The position numbers and the translations under genes were made by a program. From contig DS999405.1 of the NCBI GenBank assembly GCA_000158155.1, positions 978,258-1,042,257 on the forward strand: a stretch of DNA of 64,000 bases, in the 5' to 3' direction. Of this stretch, positions 8,891 through 18,273 are shown piece by piece; position 1 is the stretch's first letter; the number at the start of each line of letters is the position of its first letter. The DNA comes from a gamma proteobacterium NOR5-3 (GTDB lineage: Bacteria; Pseudomonadota; Gammaproteobacteria; Pseudomonadales; Halieaceae). Under the pieces are notes generated by a model. The model was not told the origin of the DNA. It made no database searches and was given only the letters and a program-made list of their open reading frames with translations.

Positions 8891-9475
8891 ATGAAGTCGC
8901 TTTTGGCCCGCCTGACGTTAAGGCTTTGGAGTCCAGCGTCACCGGCTGAGCCCGCAGCCAAGACTTTACCCATGGCAGGTCAGCACTTTGTACTTGATGG
9001 CACAAACATAGCGCTGCTCCACGGACCGGTAAAACCAGAGCTACGCTACGTTCTGGCTCTGACGCATTACCTTTGTGAAAACGGTGCAACCGTCTGCTGT
9101 TTTTTTGATGCAAACACCCCTTATCGATTCCGCGATGCCCGCAGCGAACAATGGTCCTGTTTTGAGCAGGTGATCACCGAGCAACCCTGGGCAGAAACCT
9201 TCCGCCTGGTCCCCAGTGGCACCGAGGCCGATCAATGGATTCTCGAGCTGGCAAAGCAACAAGGCGCAGCAGTGGTATCCAACGACCGGTTCAGGGACCG
9301 CGCTAAATCACACCGCTGGATTTGGAAACGCCGACATGGCGTAAGGGTGATCGAGGGCAAGCTCGTTTTGGCCTCCCTTAGTGCGTTCATCGAGCTGCTC
9401 CCGCAGCCCGAAGACTATCTGCACCTGCTCGCACAGCTGCCTGCTAAGCCCGGCGCAGAGGCCGAAATGACCTAG
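8891..9475 (+). CDS. NYN/Zc3h12a-like ribonuclease domain protein
   Basis: A 194-residue protein with a PIN-like fold of the NYN type: FVLDGTNIALLHG (Asp36) at the first strand, CCFFDANTPYRFRD at the second, SGTEADQWILELA (acidic pair) and VVSNDRFRDRAKSH. The layout matches the Zc3h12a/Regnase-like bacterial branch, expected to be a Mg-dependent endoribonuclease. The start of the protein is hydrophobic/basic (MKSLLARLTLRLW) but is not a clear signal peptide. It lies 18 nt after the cupin gene and is convergent with the M20 hydrolase at 9502. Target RNA unknown. Confidence 0.7.
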   Translation: MKSLLARLTLRLWSPASPAEPAAKTLPMAGQHFVLDGTNIALLHGPVKPELRYVLALTHYLCENGATVCCFFDANTPYRFRDARSEQWSCFEQVITEQPWAETFRLVPSGTEADQWILELAKQQGAAVVSNDRFRDRAKSHRWIWKRRHGVRVIEGKLVLASLSAFIELLPQPEDYLHLLAQLPAKPGAEAEMT

Positions 9476-9501
9476 CAGGCAAGCGCCGGGAGTTGGCCTT
9501 G

Positions 9502-11121
9502 CTAACGCTTTGGCTTTAGCTGTGGATAATCCACACCTAACTGCTCAAGATAGGTACTGTACTTGGATGGATCGTAGTAGAAAGGCTTCAGCTGATCCTT
9601 GAACTCCATCATGATCGCCCTGTTTTTCTCGATTGCAGGTACATCGTCAGCGCTGATGAACGGCACATACTCAATGTCCTTTAACTGCTCCTCACGAAAG
9701 TAAGTCCAGGCATCATCAAGTAATTCAGGCTCAGTTATCAGGTCCATCATGGTCGCTGCCAACACCTTGGCACCCGCCGCTGCACCCTTGTGCGCTATGG
9801 GCGTAGCCATAGCCATGGCCGAAGACCAGTTGTGACCGATCGTGCCCGGAATATTTGATGGAAAACGCAGCGTTACCGTGGGCACATTCCACGAAACATC
9901 CCCGATGTCGTCCGAGCCGCCACTGATGGGCCGCTCCGGAGGCGCCTGTAACTCACTGAGCTTGGTCGCCAGCCCCTCTTCCTTAAGATTCTCCGCCTGC
10001 ATGAGTTCCTGCACGGCGCGGGCAAAAGCCTGATCATCCTCGGACCACTGGGGTAGTCCCACGGCCTGAATGTTGTGATACATCCGCTCGGCAATCACCT
10101 TGTTAAAGTGCCGGGGCCAGGCCGAGCCGATAATGCGACGATTCACCGTGGTGCCGGTCATCATTGCCGCGCCCTCGGCAATCTGCTGCAGCGAGTCAAA
10201 ATTTTCCTGGATATGCTTCGCGGTAATTTCCCGGATGAAGTACCAGACGCTGGCTTTCGACGGAACGACGTTAGGCTGATCACCACCGTCAACGATTACA
10301 TAATGCGAACGTTGCAACGGCCTGAGGTGCTCGCGCTTGTAGTTCCAGCCGACATTCATAAGCTCCACGGCATCCAGCGCGCTCTTGCCGCGCCAGGGAT
10401 CGCCCGCACCATGAGCCGCAATACCATCAAACTGATACTCCACGGACACCAGACCCGTGCCGCGGTCTCCGCCCCAGGATGTTTCCAGGTTTCGACCCAC
10501 GTGAGTGAACAGCACGGCGTCCACATCTTTGAATCGACCATCCCGAGCGTAGTAGGCCTTTGCGCCCACCAGTTCTTCGGCAATACCGGGCCAGAGAACC
10601 AAAGTACCGGACAGGCCCTCACGTTCCATCACTTCTTTGACCGCGAGCGCCGAGGCCACCGTCACAGCAAGCCCTGAGTTGTGCCCTTCACCGTGGCCGG
10701 GTGCACCCTCGACCAGAGGCTGACGATAGGCAACCCCGGGCATCTGGGATGCTTTAGGTATACCGTCTACATCCGAGCCCAGGGCAATAACCGGCTTGCC
10801 GCTACCCCAGCTTGCCCACCAGCCAGACGGCATACCCGACACATCCTGCTCAACGCTAAAGCCCTGCTCCTTCAGAAGCTTTGTCATATAGGCTTGCGTT
10901 TCAAACTCCTGAAAACCCAATTCAGAAAAAGAAAACAGGCTGTCTATGATCTCCTGGATTAGCTTCTCCTGACGATCAACACCCATTGCCGCCTCGGCCT
11001 GAAGCCCCGCAAGCTGCGGCGCGGGGGCATCGTCCCCCTCTACCGCGCTGTGGCTCCAAGGTGCCACACCTAACGCCAGCACCGCCCCAGCGGTCACTAC
11101 TGCTTTATGAATTCCGATCAC
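9502..11121 (-). CDS. Exported M20-family amidohydrolase (AbgB-like)
   Basis: A 539-residue zinc amidohydrolase. GTG at 11121 is preceded by AAGGAG with 6-nt spacing and opens a signal peptide (VIGIHKAVVTAGAVLALGV). M20 signatures include the catalytic-domain segment PVIALGSDVDGIP, GEGHNSGLAV (metal His), AEELVGAKAYYARDG (catalytic Glu pair) and a dimerisation domain from about residue 215 (HGAGDPWRGKSAL). The family member AbgB cleaves p-aminobenzoyl-glutamate; an exported version may cleave acyl-amino acids or peptides in the periplasm. It follows the HCCA-isomerase-like gene by 50 nt on the same strand. Confidence 0.85.
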   Translation of the reverse strand: MIGIHKAVVTAGAVLALGVAPWSHSAVEGDDAPAPQLAGLQAEAAMGVDRQEKLIQEIIDSLFSFSELGFQEFETQAYMTKLLKEQGFSVEQDVSGMPSGWWASWGSGKPVIALGSDVDGIPKASQMPGVAYRQPLVEGAPGHGEGHNSGLAVTVASALAVKEVMEREGLSGTLVLWPGIAEELVGAKAYYARDGRFKDVDAVLFTHVGRNLETSWGGDRGTGLVSVEYQFDGIAAHGAGDPWRGKSALDAVELMNVGWNYKREHLRPLQRSHYVIVDGGDQPNVVPSKASVWYFIREITAKHIQENFDSLQQIAEGAAMMTGTTVNRRIIGSAWPRHFNKVIAERMYHNIQAVGLPQWSEDDQAFARAVQELMQAENLKEEGLATKLSELQAPPERPISGGSDDIGDVSWNVPTVTLRFPSNIPGTIGHNWSSAMAMATPIAHKGAAAGAKVLAATMMDLITEPELLDDAWTYFREEQLKDIEYVPFISADDVPAIEKNRAIMMEFKDQLKPFYYDPSKYSTYLEQLGVDYPQLKPKR

Positions 11122-11171
11122 AGGACACTCCTTATTTGTGGTTTTAACTTTTGCAGGTACTGACTGTGTTA

Positions 11172-11813
11172 TCAGCGTTTCAGGCCATTTTTCTCCAGGC
11201 GCCAGCACAGGGAGTCTATGCGGTCCTGACCAAAGAAGGGCTCGTCTTTATACACAAACAGCGGAACGCCTCGATGACCCGCCGCCAGCTGGTCATCCTG
11301 ATTTTTCTCTACAATGTGCTTGTGCTTGTCGCCACTGCTTATGGCGGCGTCCATGGCATTCAGATCAAGACCCGCGCGCTTTGCCGCGGCAGCCAGGTGA
11401 TCACCTTGATCCCAGGACGGCGTGCCACTCCAGATCAAGCGTGACACTTCCCGGGCAAAGGCCAATCCTGCACCCTGAATCTCCGCCTCAGCGCCGAGAT
11501 AGGTAAGGCGAAAAATATACGGTTGATCCTCAGCGATAGTAAATGTCGTCATGTCCTGCACAATAGGGTCCGGGCTGGGAAAGCCCACCGGCAGGCCAAG
11601 CATCTCCGCGCGTCGCGGATAATCGGAGAGAATGTATCGCACGCGGTCATGATTCCCGGCGTCAAAAAACCCAGGCTCGCGGATCGCCAGAGGCAATACC
11701 GGCCTGAAGCGCACCGTCACGTCAAAATCTGCCAGGGCATCTTCGGCCAGCTGCACCGCAAGGTAGCTGTATGGGCTACGGAATGAAAAGTACAGATCGA
11801 CAGATTCGCTCAC
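11172..11813 (-). CDS. 2-hydroxychromene-2-carboxylate isomerase / DsbA-like thioredoxin-fold protein
   Basis: A 213-residue GST-kappa/DsbA-family protein. The N-terminal LYFSFRSPYSYLA carries the Ser that in HCCA isomerases binds glutathione in place of a redox CxxC, and RGVPLFVYKDEPFFGQDR is the cis-Pro and C-terminal family motif. The start is GTG at 11813 with GGAG 8 nt upstream. Downstream lies the exported M20 hydrolase. In aromatic degraders this family isomerises hydroxychromene carboxylates; no aromatic pathway is visible here, so the real reaction is open. Confidence 0.8.
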   Translation of the reverse strand: MSESVDLYFSFRSPYSYLAVQLAEDALADFDVTVRFRPVLPLAIREPGFFDAGNHDRVRYILSDYPRRAEMLGLPVGFPSPDPIVQDMTTFTIAEDQPYIFRLTYLGAEAEIQGAGLAFAREVSRLIWSGTPSWDQGDHLAAAAKRAGLDLNAMDAAISSGDKHKHIVEKNQDDQLAAGHRGVPLFVYKDEPFFGQDRIDSLCWRLEKNGLKR

Positions 11814-11930
11814 GACATAATCTCCAAACTATTAATCGATGCAGCCACAGTAAAGCTGACAGACGGCCCACAGCTTGTCATCATAAGACCAAGATCTCCT
11901 AAACGCACACCAATCGCATCGGAAAATCTC

Positions 11931-13253
11931 ATGATCTCATTCGCCAGACCCCATTTATGCTTCAGTCCAGTGACCATAGCCTGGTGCTTGCTACCGTTCT
12001 TAGCCGGGCATCTACAGGCGGCCCCTGCAAACCACCCCGTCTCTGCGCACCACAGCGCGGAAATGGCTGAGATTACCGCCGACCCGCGGGTGCAGATGGC
12101 CCTGCAGTATATTCTGACCCGAGAAGAACAGTCACGAGAGGATCTTATAAAGCTCACCGAGATCCCTGCCCCACCGTTTAAGGAAGAGGTACGCGCGGCA
12201 CATTTTGCCATGATGCTCAAAGAAGCCGGGATCAAAGACGTAGAAATTGACGGTGCGGGAAACGTTATCGGCCGTCGCCCGGGCAGGCGTGGCGACAAAG
12301 TCGTCGCTTATGCCGCACATCTGGACACCGTGTTTCCCGAAGGGACCGATGTTACGGTTAAGATTGACGGCGACAAAATGCGAGCCCCTGGTATTGGCGA
12401 CAACACTCGGGGGCTTGTCACTGTGCTCGAGGTGATTGGTGCGCTGGAAAGCGCGGGGATCGAGACCGATGCGGACCTGTTGTTTATCGGTAATGTCGGC
12501 GAAGAAGGCCTGGGCGATCTGCGCGGCGTGAAACACCTGTTCCGGGATGGCGCGCCCAAGATCGACACCTTTATTGCGGTCGACGGCGGCACTGCGGACC
12601 GCCTTGTCTATGGGGGCGTGGGTTCCCACCGCTATCGAGTGACTTTCAAAGGACCCGGCGGTCACTCCTGGGGCGCTTTCGGTCTTGCTAACCCACAACA
12701 CGCGCTCGGGCGCGCCATTGCGCTGTTTGACGAGAATGCCCCATCAGTTACCGGCGTCGGCGAAAAAACCAGCTACAACGTCGGACGGATCGGCGGCGGC
12801 ACGTCAATCAACTCCATTCCCTTTGAGGCGTGGATGGAGATCGACATGCGGTCGGGCAGCCAGGCCAAGCTTGATGACATTGACGCCGTGCTGCAGTCCG
12901 CCATTCAAACGGCCTTGCAGCAGGAGAACGAGGGACGCCAAAGTGGCCCCCCGCTCACGGTAGACGTTGACCGGGTGGGCACCCGGCCCGCTGCGAAAGG
13001 CGATATCAACTCAGCACTGGTGCAGCGCGCTATGGCCGCAAGCACGGCACTGGGCGTAGCTCCGTCGCTACAGATCTCATCTACGGATTCAAACCTGCCT
13101 ATATCCAAAGGCATTCCCGCCGTCACCATGAGTCGCGGCGGCAAGTCCGGCGATGCACACTCGTTGCATGAATGGTGGCAGCCCGTGGATGCTCACCTGG
13201 GCCCCCAAATCGGTATTCTGACTATCCTGGCGGAAGCTGGCATTGCTGACTGA
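11931..13253 (+). CDS. Exported M20 metallopeptidase (peptidase T-like), copy 1
   Basis: A 440-residue zinc aminopeptidase-like enzyme with signal peptide (residues 1-31). Motifs: AAHLDTVFPEGTD (metal His and catalytic Asp), IGDNTRGLV (bridging Asp), GNVGEEGLGDLRG (catalytic Glu-Glu), FKGPGGHSWGAFG in the dimerisation domain and a C-terminal DAHSLHEW (metal His). It is a clear paralogue of the protein at 43400-44713, sharing LTEIPAPPFKEE, HLDTVFPEG and GNVGEEG in the same order. It starts a run of six co-directional genes up to 18788, overlapping the next by 11 nt. Confidence 0.85.
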   Translation: MISFARPHLCFSPVTIAWCLLPFLAGHLQAAPANHPVSAHHSAEMAEITADPRVQMALQYILTREEQSREDLIKLTEIPAPPFKEEVRAAHFAMMLKEAGIKDVEIDGAGNVIGRRPGRRGDKVVAYAAHLDTVFPEGTDVTVKIDGDKMRAPGIGDNTRGLVTVLEVIGALESAGIETDADLLFIGNVGEEGLGDLRGVKHLFRDGAPKIDTFIAVDGGTADRLVYGGVGSHRYRVTFKGPGGHSWGAFGLANPQHALGRAIALFDENAPSVTGVGEKTSYNVGRIGGGTSINSIPFEAWMEIDMRSGSQAKLDDIDAVLQSAIQTALQQENEGRQSGPPLTVDVDRVGTRPAAKGDINSALVQRAMAASTALGVAPSLQISSTDSNLPISKGIPAVTMSRGGKSGDAHSLHEWWQPVDAHLGPQIGILTILAEAGIAD

Positions 13254-13797
13254 GACAAATACTGAAGCTGCACTCACCGAAGCGTCTGTTCGGGCTATTT
13301 TTGAGTCTGAGCGGCGCCGGGCATCGGCACTGTTTGCACACTGGGAACACCCGTTTACAGGCTTAAGCTTTAATCGTGCACGCAGAGCCTATGGCCATGC
13401 CCATGCGGATGGCCGGGTGGTGCTGTCCAATACTTTTCTGGGCACGTCGGCCACGGCGGACCTGCAAGACACAATCCGACATGAGCTCGCGCACCTCATC
13501 GCCGGCATTCGATTCAAACACGGCCCCCGCTGGCAACAGGTCGCCCACTCCCTCGGGGCGCGGCCTCGTGCCTCGGGGCGCTCTCAGAGCAGCGAACTTC
13601 AGGAAAAAATGTCCGATGCGCCCTTCACACTCATCGCAATCATGCGCACAGGCGAAGAGCTGGTCATGCGCAAAGTGTATCGCCGGGCCCGACGCTATCA
13701 GGACTACCGCTATGGCAAACGCGGACAGCGATACCATATACGAGGGGAATTCGTGGAACGCTTTGAGTATCTGGACCACCGCGGGCAACAAAAATAG
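13243..13797 (+). CDS. SprT-like zinc metalloprotease
   Basis: A 184-residue SprT-family protein. HELAH (His80-Glu81-xx-His84) followed by His93 in FKHGPRW forms the zinc site. The C-terminal part is very basic (RKVYRRARRYQDYRYGKRGQRYHIRG), as in SprT proteins that contact DNA-bound substrates; the zinc-ribbon cysteines of longer members are absent. The start is a TTG at 13243 inside the end of the M20 gene, with GGCGGA just upstream, suggesting translational coupling. It has no signal peptide, unlike the exported peptidases around it. Confidence 0.75.
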   Translation: MLTETNTEAALTEASVRAIFESERRRASALFAHWEHPFTGLSFNRARRAYGHAHADGRVVLSNTFLGTSATADLQDTIRHELAHLIAGIRFKHGPRWQQVAHSLGARPRASGRSQSSELQEKMSDAPFTLIAIMRTGEELVMRKVYRRARRYQDYRYGKRGQRYHIRGEFVERFEYLDHRGQQK

Positions 13798-13866
13798 CCC
13801 AGTGCTTGTCGGTAACAGCCGGGCGCTCCTATACTGGCAACTCATCCTTCCCAGTGTGAGCTCAGC

Positions 13867-15450
13867 TTGAAAAAGTCTTTGTTAGCTATGTTCGGACGCG
13901 CTTATGAACCCACATCGGCATTATTAAGCCTGGGATTAAGCGCAGCCTTCCTCGTCGCCGCGTCGACTCAAGCGGCATCGGCTTACGACCTTCCCATCAA
14001 AGAGCACGTTTTTGAGAACGGCCTGCGGCTGCTGGTGTTGGAACGTCCCGATGATCCCAGAGTAGAGGCAAAAATCTTTACGGACATGGGTGCCATCCAT
14101 GAGACTCCCGGACTCCTGGGTGCTGCGCACTTTCAAGAACACATCATGTTCAAGGGAACACCATCCCTGGGCAGCTCCGATTGGTCTGCAGAGCAGCCCA
14201 TACGCGAGCGCATGAAAGTCGTCGAAGCCGAGTTTATCGAAGAAAAGAACCGCGCTCGCAATGCTATCCGCCAACGCGGGGCGATAGATGATTACCGTCA
14301 CGAGCAGGCAACGCCGCGCATGCGCGAACTGCAGTCCGAGCTTGCAGCACTGGAAGAAAAAGCCTCTGCCTATCGTGAGAACGGCGCTATCAACAAGTGG
14401 TATCAGGCCTACGGTGGCACCAACTTAACGGCGACCACCGAGCAGGAATACATGAAGTTCGATATTAATCTGCCGGCAGAACGTATTGACCTGTTTTTTC
14501 GTCTCGAAGCCGATCGTATGAGCAACACCGTATTCCGGGAATTCGATCAGGAGCGCATGATTCTGGTAGAGCAGCGTCTGGGCGATCTCAACAAGCCATC
14601 TACTCCCTATTATGAGCAGATGAATGCCGTGGCAGGTTTGGTTCATCCGGTGTTCTGGCCCGAGGGTTATATGAGCGACTTTTACGAGTACACCCGAGCA
14701 TCACAGCGCGCGCTTTACGAAGAGTATTTTGTGGTGAACAACAGCACCATCGTACTCATCGGAGGCGTCAGCCTGAAGGACATGATTCCCCGGGTTGAAC
14801 ATTACTTTGGCTGGATGAAGCCTGCTCCCGAACCCACCAGGACGCCAGCCATTGAGCCCCGGCCCGGGGCTGAAAGACGCCTGATCTATCGAAATGACGA
14901 AATCAAACCCCGGGTAGAGTTTCGTTACCTCATCCCCGGCGTAGGTCACCCGGATCGCCCCCTGTTCGATGTGCTGGGTGAGATCGCGAGCGCCCGCCTC
15001 ACCTCGGCACTACAAACCGCAGGCATTGCTGGATCCGTCAACGTTAATACCCGTGTTGTACATACAGACCGCTTTGGCGTACCCGGCACCATGAATTTTG
15101 AACTCATTCTGCCTGATGCCACGAATCTGCAGGCCGCCGAAGCCTTGCTTGAAAAGACGCTGGCAACGCTCCATGACGGATCAGACAAAGGTGAACTCAA
15201 CGCGGCCAAAGCCAAGCTGCGTACCCAGTGGTATCGCACCGCCCGGGACCCCAGCGCACTGGCCTTTGAGATCGGCCACTTTCAGACCATGGATAGCTGG
15301 CGCACTTTGCCGAAGTACCTTGCTGCGCGAGACGCAGTGAAGTCAGACGACATCGTGAGACTGACAAAAGACTACCTGTTTGTAGACAACCGTAGCGTGG
15401 GCATTGCCCGCCCCCGTCATGCCCTAGCCGCGCAGGAGCAACAGCAATGA
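13867..15450 (+). CDS. Exported M16 zinc peptidase, catalytic partner
   Basis: A 527-residue pitrilysin-family peptidase. The inverted zinc motif HFQEH (His88-xx-Glu91-His92) in GAAHFQEHIMFKGTP and a downstream Glu in LEADRM complete the active site, so it should be catalytically competent. Signal peptide about residues 1-38 ending QAASA. The start is TTG at 13867; an ATG seven codons later is an alternative. The stop overlaps the start of the next M16 gene by 4 nt; the pair is the usual alpha/beta type with one active and one inactive subunit. Expected role: periplasmic degradation of peptides. Confidence 0.88.
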   Translation: MKKSLLAMFGRAYEPTSALLSLGLSAAFLVAASTQAASAYDLPIKEHVFENGLRLLVLERPDDPRVEAKIFTDMGAIHETPGLLGAAHFQEHIMFKGTPSLGSSDWSAEQPIRERMKVVEAEFIEEKNRARNAIRQRGAIDDYRHEQATPRMRELQSELAALEEKASAYRENGAINKWYQAYGGTNLTATTEQEYMKFDINLPAERIDLFFRLEADRMSNTVFREFDQERMILVEQRLGDLNKPSTPYYEQMNAVAGLVHPVFWPEGYMSDFYEYTRASQRALYEEYFVVNNSTIVLIGGVSLKDMIPRVEHYFGWMKPAPEPTRTPAIEPRPGAERRLIYRNDEIKPRVEFRYLIPGVGHPDRPLFDVLGEIASARLTSALQTAGIAGSVNVNTRVVHTDRFGVPGTMNFELILPDATNLQAAEALLEKTLATLHDGSDKGELNAAKAKLRTQWYRTARDPSALAFEIGHFQTMDSWRTLPKYLAARDAVKSDDIVRLTKDYLFVDNRSVGIARPRHALAAQEQQQ

Positions 15451-16886
15451 TGGCCCTTAAGCACAACATCACTGTGGGCCTCAAAGCCACCGTATTGCTG
15501 GCAGGTATTATGGGCACCGCCGTAGCCGCCGCTCAGGACACAACGCACCCGCAGGCCATGGGTCTGGCGGAGACGCAGTTTGAACGCCCTGATCCCGAGT
15601 CATTACAGGTCACGCTGGACAACGGTCTGGTCGCATACATTGCTGAGGACCATCGCGCCCCCCTTGTCACCTTAAAAGCTTATATCGGCGTGGGTACCGG
15701 CCATGGCGCTCCCGGCGAGGCGGCCGCGCTGGCTGCCGCACTGCGACGCGGCCCACAGTCCCTGCCGGCGGATGACTTCCAGGCCACGTTGGACTCTATG
15801 AACGCTGAATTTTCAGTGAGTCAGAGCCATGAGTTAACCGAAGTATTTCTGGACGTCCCTGCCAACGACAGAGCTCAGGCACTCACGCTCCTGGGCCAGC
15901 TTCTGAGTGAGCCGCGATTTGAAGGACCACAGACAGGCCCCCAAGAGCGTAAATCCAGTGCGAGCATCGATTACAACTATTCGTTGGTAAATGCGGTCGC
16001 CATGTTTGAAGACCAGCTGTTTGCCGGGCATAGGTTCTCGCCCAGCGCCACCGCCGAGCAAAGCGTCGCGGCCAGTCAAGGCGCAAGAGCACTACATGCC
16101 CGCTACGTAGTCGGACAAAATATAACGGCGGCCATCGCCGGCGACTTCAAACGATCAGCAGCAGTAAAGGATACTCGCCGGGCACTGAAATCTCTCAGCG
16201 CGGCGCGACCTCCCGCTGCCCAATCGTTTGCTGCGCTGCAGCCGGCGACGCAACGTGAGCTTATTCTCTCTCAGGCGGAGCGTATTCAGGGCTGGATAGT
16301 TATTGGTCATGAACTGCCCCTAGTGCCTGAGGAAGACGAAGCGGCATTGGCGGTCATGGACTATATCCTGGGCGCGTACCATCTGGATTCCCGCCTTTAC
16401 CGAAGCTCTCGAGAGCTGCGCGGTCTGACCAACGACAATAGCTCCTTTTTGAAGCCGGGGATTCGCGGGCCGGGTTCTTATTCCTTTCGTACCTACGGTC
16501 GGCCAGAGGCCGTGCGACTGCTAGTGGACCTCACGTTCAAAGAGCTGAACACTATGCGCGAGACCTTGCCCACAGCAACCGAACTCTTCGTCGCCAAAGG
16601 TGCTTTGGTAGATGGCATCTATGCCGACCACTATGCAACCGGCGTTGAGGCCACCCAGGCTTATGCCCGGGAATGGCTCACCGAAGGAAGTCACGAGCGC
16701 TCAGAGAGTTTCCCCAGCCGCGTAGCGGCGGTCACTGCAGAAGCAGTGCGTGAGGCTGCACAAAAATATATTCATCCGCAGCGCATGGTAGTCGCCGTGC
16801 TCGGCCCGCTGGATAAAATCAAAGCAGCACCGGCCATAGAGTCTGAGCCGCAACTGAGCGTCTGGGGGGCACCCCCGTCGCGCTGA
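15447..16886 (+). CDS. M16-family non-catalytic partner subunit
   Basis: A 479-residue protein homologous to the preceding peptidase but with no HxxEH: the matching place reads GAPGEAAALAAALRRG. Signal peptide residues 1-29 (ending VAAA). Conserved structural elements remain (TLDNGLVAYIAEDHRAPLVTLKAYIGVG; AIAGDF; the C-terminal RMVVAVLGP). In two-subunit M16 peptidases such a partner completes the chamber and binds substrate. It overlaps the active subunit by 4 nt and is followed 13 nt later by the ADP-ribosylglycohydrolase gene. Confidence 0.85.
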   Translation: MMALKHNITVGLKATVLLAGIMGTAVAAAQDTTHPQAMGLAETQFERPDPESLQVTLDNGLVAYIAEDHRAPLVTLKAYIGVGTGHGAPGEAAALAAALRRGPQSLPADDFQATLDSMNAEFSVSQSHELTEVFLDVPANDRAQALTLLGQLLSEPRFEGPQTGPQERKSSASIDYNYSLVNAVAMFEDQLFAGHRFSPSATAEQSVAASQGARALHARYVVGQNITAAIAGDFKRSAAVKDTRRALKSLSAARPPAAQSFAALQPATQRELILSQAERIQGWIVIGHELPLVPEEDEAALAVMDYILGAYHLDSRLYRSSRELRGLTNDNSSFLKPGIRGPGSYSFRTYGRPEAVRLLVDLTFKELNTMRETLPTATELFVAKGALVDGIYADHYATGVEATQAYAREWLTEGSHERSESFPSRVAAVTAEAVREAAQKYIHPQRMVVAVLGPLDKIKAAPAIESEPQLSVWGAPPSR

Positions 16887-16899
16887 AGGGTTCACCGCT

Positions 16900-18273
16900 A
16901 TGGTACTAAGAGCCGTCGCTTTCGCAACGGTCGCTATGGCCCCCTGGGCTACGCCCCTGTTAGCCGAGACCGAGGCCTCTCGAACTGCTGGCTCGCAGCC
17001 TTCGGAGCTACAGCTACAGCGGTCAGACTATGCTCGACGCCTGGAGGGCTTTTGGCTGGGACAGAGCATTGCCAACTGGACCGGGCTTGTTACCGAGATG
17101 GACAAGATTGGTGGCGAGGGGGTTCACGGCGAGTTTTATACGCGCGAGGATTGGGGTAAGGCTGATCAGCCGAGCATCTGGTCCGAGGGCATACCCAGTG
17201 ACCTGTCCCCCACCATCGATTGGGTGTTTGCGCAGGACGATGGCGCCTGGGGTGCAGACGACGATACCGACATCGAGTACATGTACCAGCACCTGCTGCT
17301 GGAGTATCAAACCAGCGTACTGAGCCCCGAGCAAATTCGCGACGGCTGGCTGCGTCATATTTATTCCGATGAGAATACGCCATTTACCAACGACCGTGGT
17401 GAGCCAGAAAACTATCTCTGGGTGTCGAATCAGCAGGCGCACGACCTCATGCGCGAGCAGGGTTTGCTTCCTCCGGCAACCAGTGATCCAGCATTAAACC
17501 CCCATCACGATATGATCGACGCACAGCTGACCACCGAGATCTTCGGACTATTTGCACCCGGACGTCCGGACGTTGCATTGCGCCTGGCTAAGCTGCCCAT
17601 TCGAACCACAGCGCGCGGTGACGCAGCGCTTGCGGCAGAGTTCTACGTCGTCATGCACTCCCTGGCCGCAAACGTCGATCCGGCGAAGAGTGTCAGCGAG
17701 CAAGTTGTTCAACTGCGAAGCCAAGCTCGGGCGCATCTACCTGATCATAGCTACACCGCCAAAATGTACGACTTTATAGAGGCCTCGCACAGCGCCGGCT
17801 TAAGCTGGGAAGCCGCTCGGGATGCGTTTTACCGGCGCTATCAAATAGAACAGGCGGACGGCTACGATGTCAGCTCAAGAGAACTCTTCTGTAATGGCTG
17901 TTTCGCATCAGGGATCAACTTTGGCGCCAGTATTATCAGCCTGATTTATGGTAACGGCGACTATCAGGAAACCGTAAAAATAGCTGTGTTGGCGGGCTGG
18001 GACTCAGATAACCCGGCAGCTACCTGGGGTGGTTTGCTGGGGTTTTTGATGGGTCGCGACGGTATAGAAAAAAGCTTTGGTCGAACGTTTTCCCATCAAT
18101 TCAACATCCATCGCACCCGGGGTGGATTTCCCAATGACGGATTGGATGATTTTTCGGCGATGGCCCAACGGGGACTGCAGGTAGTGGACAGAGTGGTCGC
18201 TCAGGAAATGCGGGGGCACCTGGACCGCCAAGGTAAGTTTTGGCAGATACCGCTCCCGAGCCCCGAGCACTGA
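16900..18273 (+). CDS. Exported ADP-ribosylglycohydrolase-family protein
   Basis: A 457-residue protein with signal peptide residues 1-22 (ending LLA-E). Two metal-site motifs of the DraG/ARH family are present: GADDDTDIEYMY (Asp120-Asp121-Asp122-Thr123) and GWDSDNPAATWGGLLGFLMG (Asp368, Asp370), plus the N-terminal LEGFWLGQSIANWTG. The family removes ADP-ribose from proteins or acts on related N-glycosides; an exported form cannot see cytoplasmic ADP-ribosylated proteins, so extracellular nucleoside-like substrates are possible. It sits between the M16 pair and a GGDEF gene whose start lies inside its 3' end. Confidence 0.8.
   Translation: MVLRAVAFATVAMAPWATPLLAETEASRTAGSQPSELQLQRSDYARRLEGFWLGQSIANWTGLVTEMDKIGGEGVHGEFYTREDWGKADQPSIWSEGIPSDLSPTIDWVFAQDDGAWGADDDTDIEYMYQHLLLEYQTSVLSPEQIRDGWLRHIYSDENTPFTNDRGEPENYLWVSNQQAHDLMREQGLLPPATSDPALNPHHDMIDAQLTTEIFGLFAPGRPDVALRLAKLPIRTTARGDAALAAEFYVVMHSLAANVDPAKSVSEQVVQLRSQARAHLPDHSYTAKMYDFIEASHSAGLSWEAARDAFYRRYQIEQADGYDVSSRELFCNGCFASGINFGASIISLIYGNGDYQETVKIAVLAGWDSDNPAATWGGLLGFLMGRDGIEKSFGRTFSHQFNIHRTRGGFPNDGLDDFSAMAQRGLQVVDRVVAQEMRGHLDRQGKFWQIPLPSPEH

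Noticed and set aside
10075..10677. 200-codon plus-strand ORF opposite the exported M20 hydrolase
   Set aside because: Antisense shadow of a well conserved gene; no ribosome-binding site or family.
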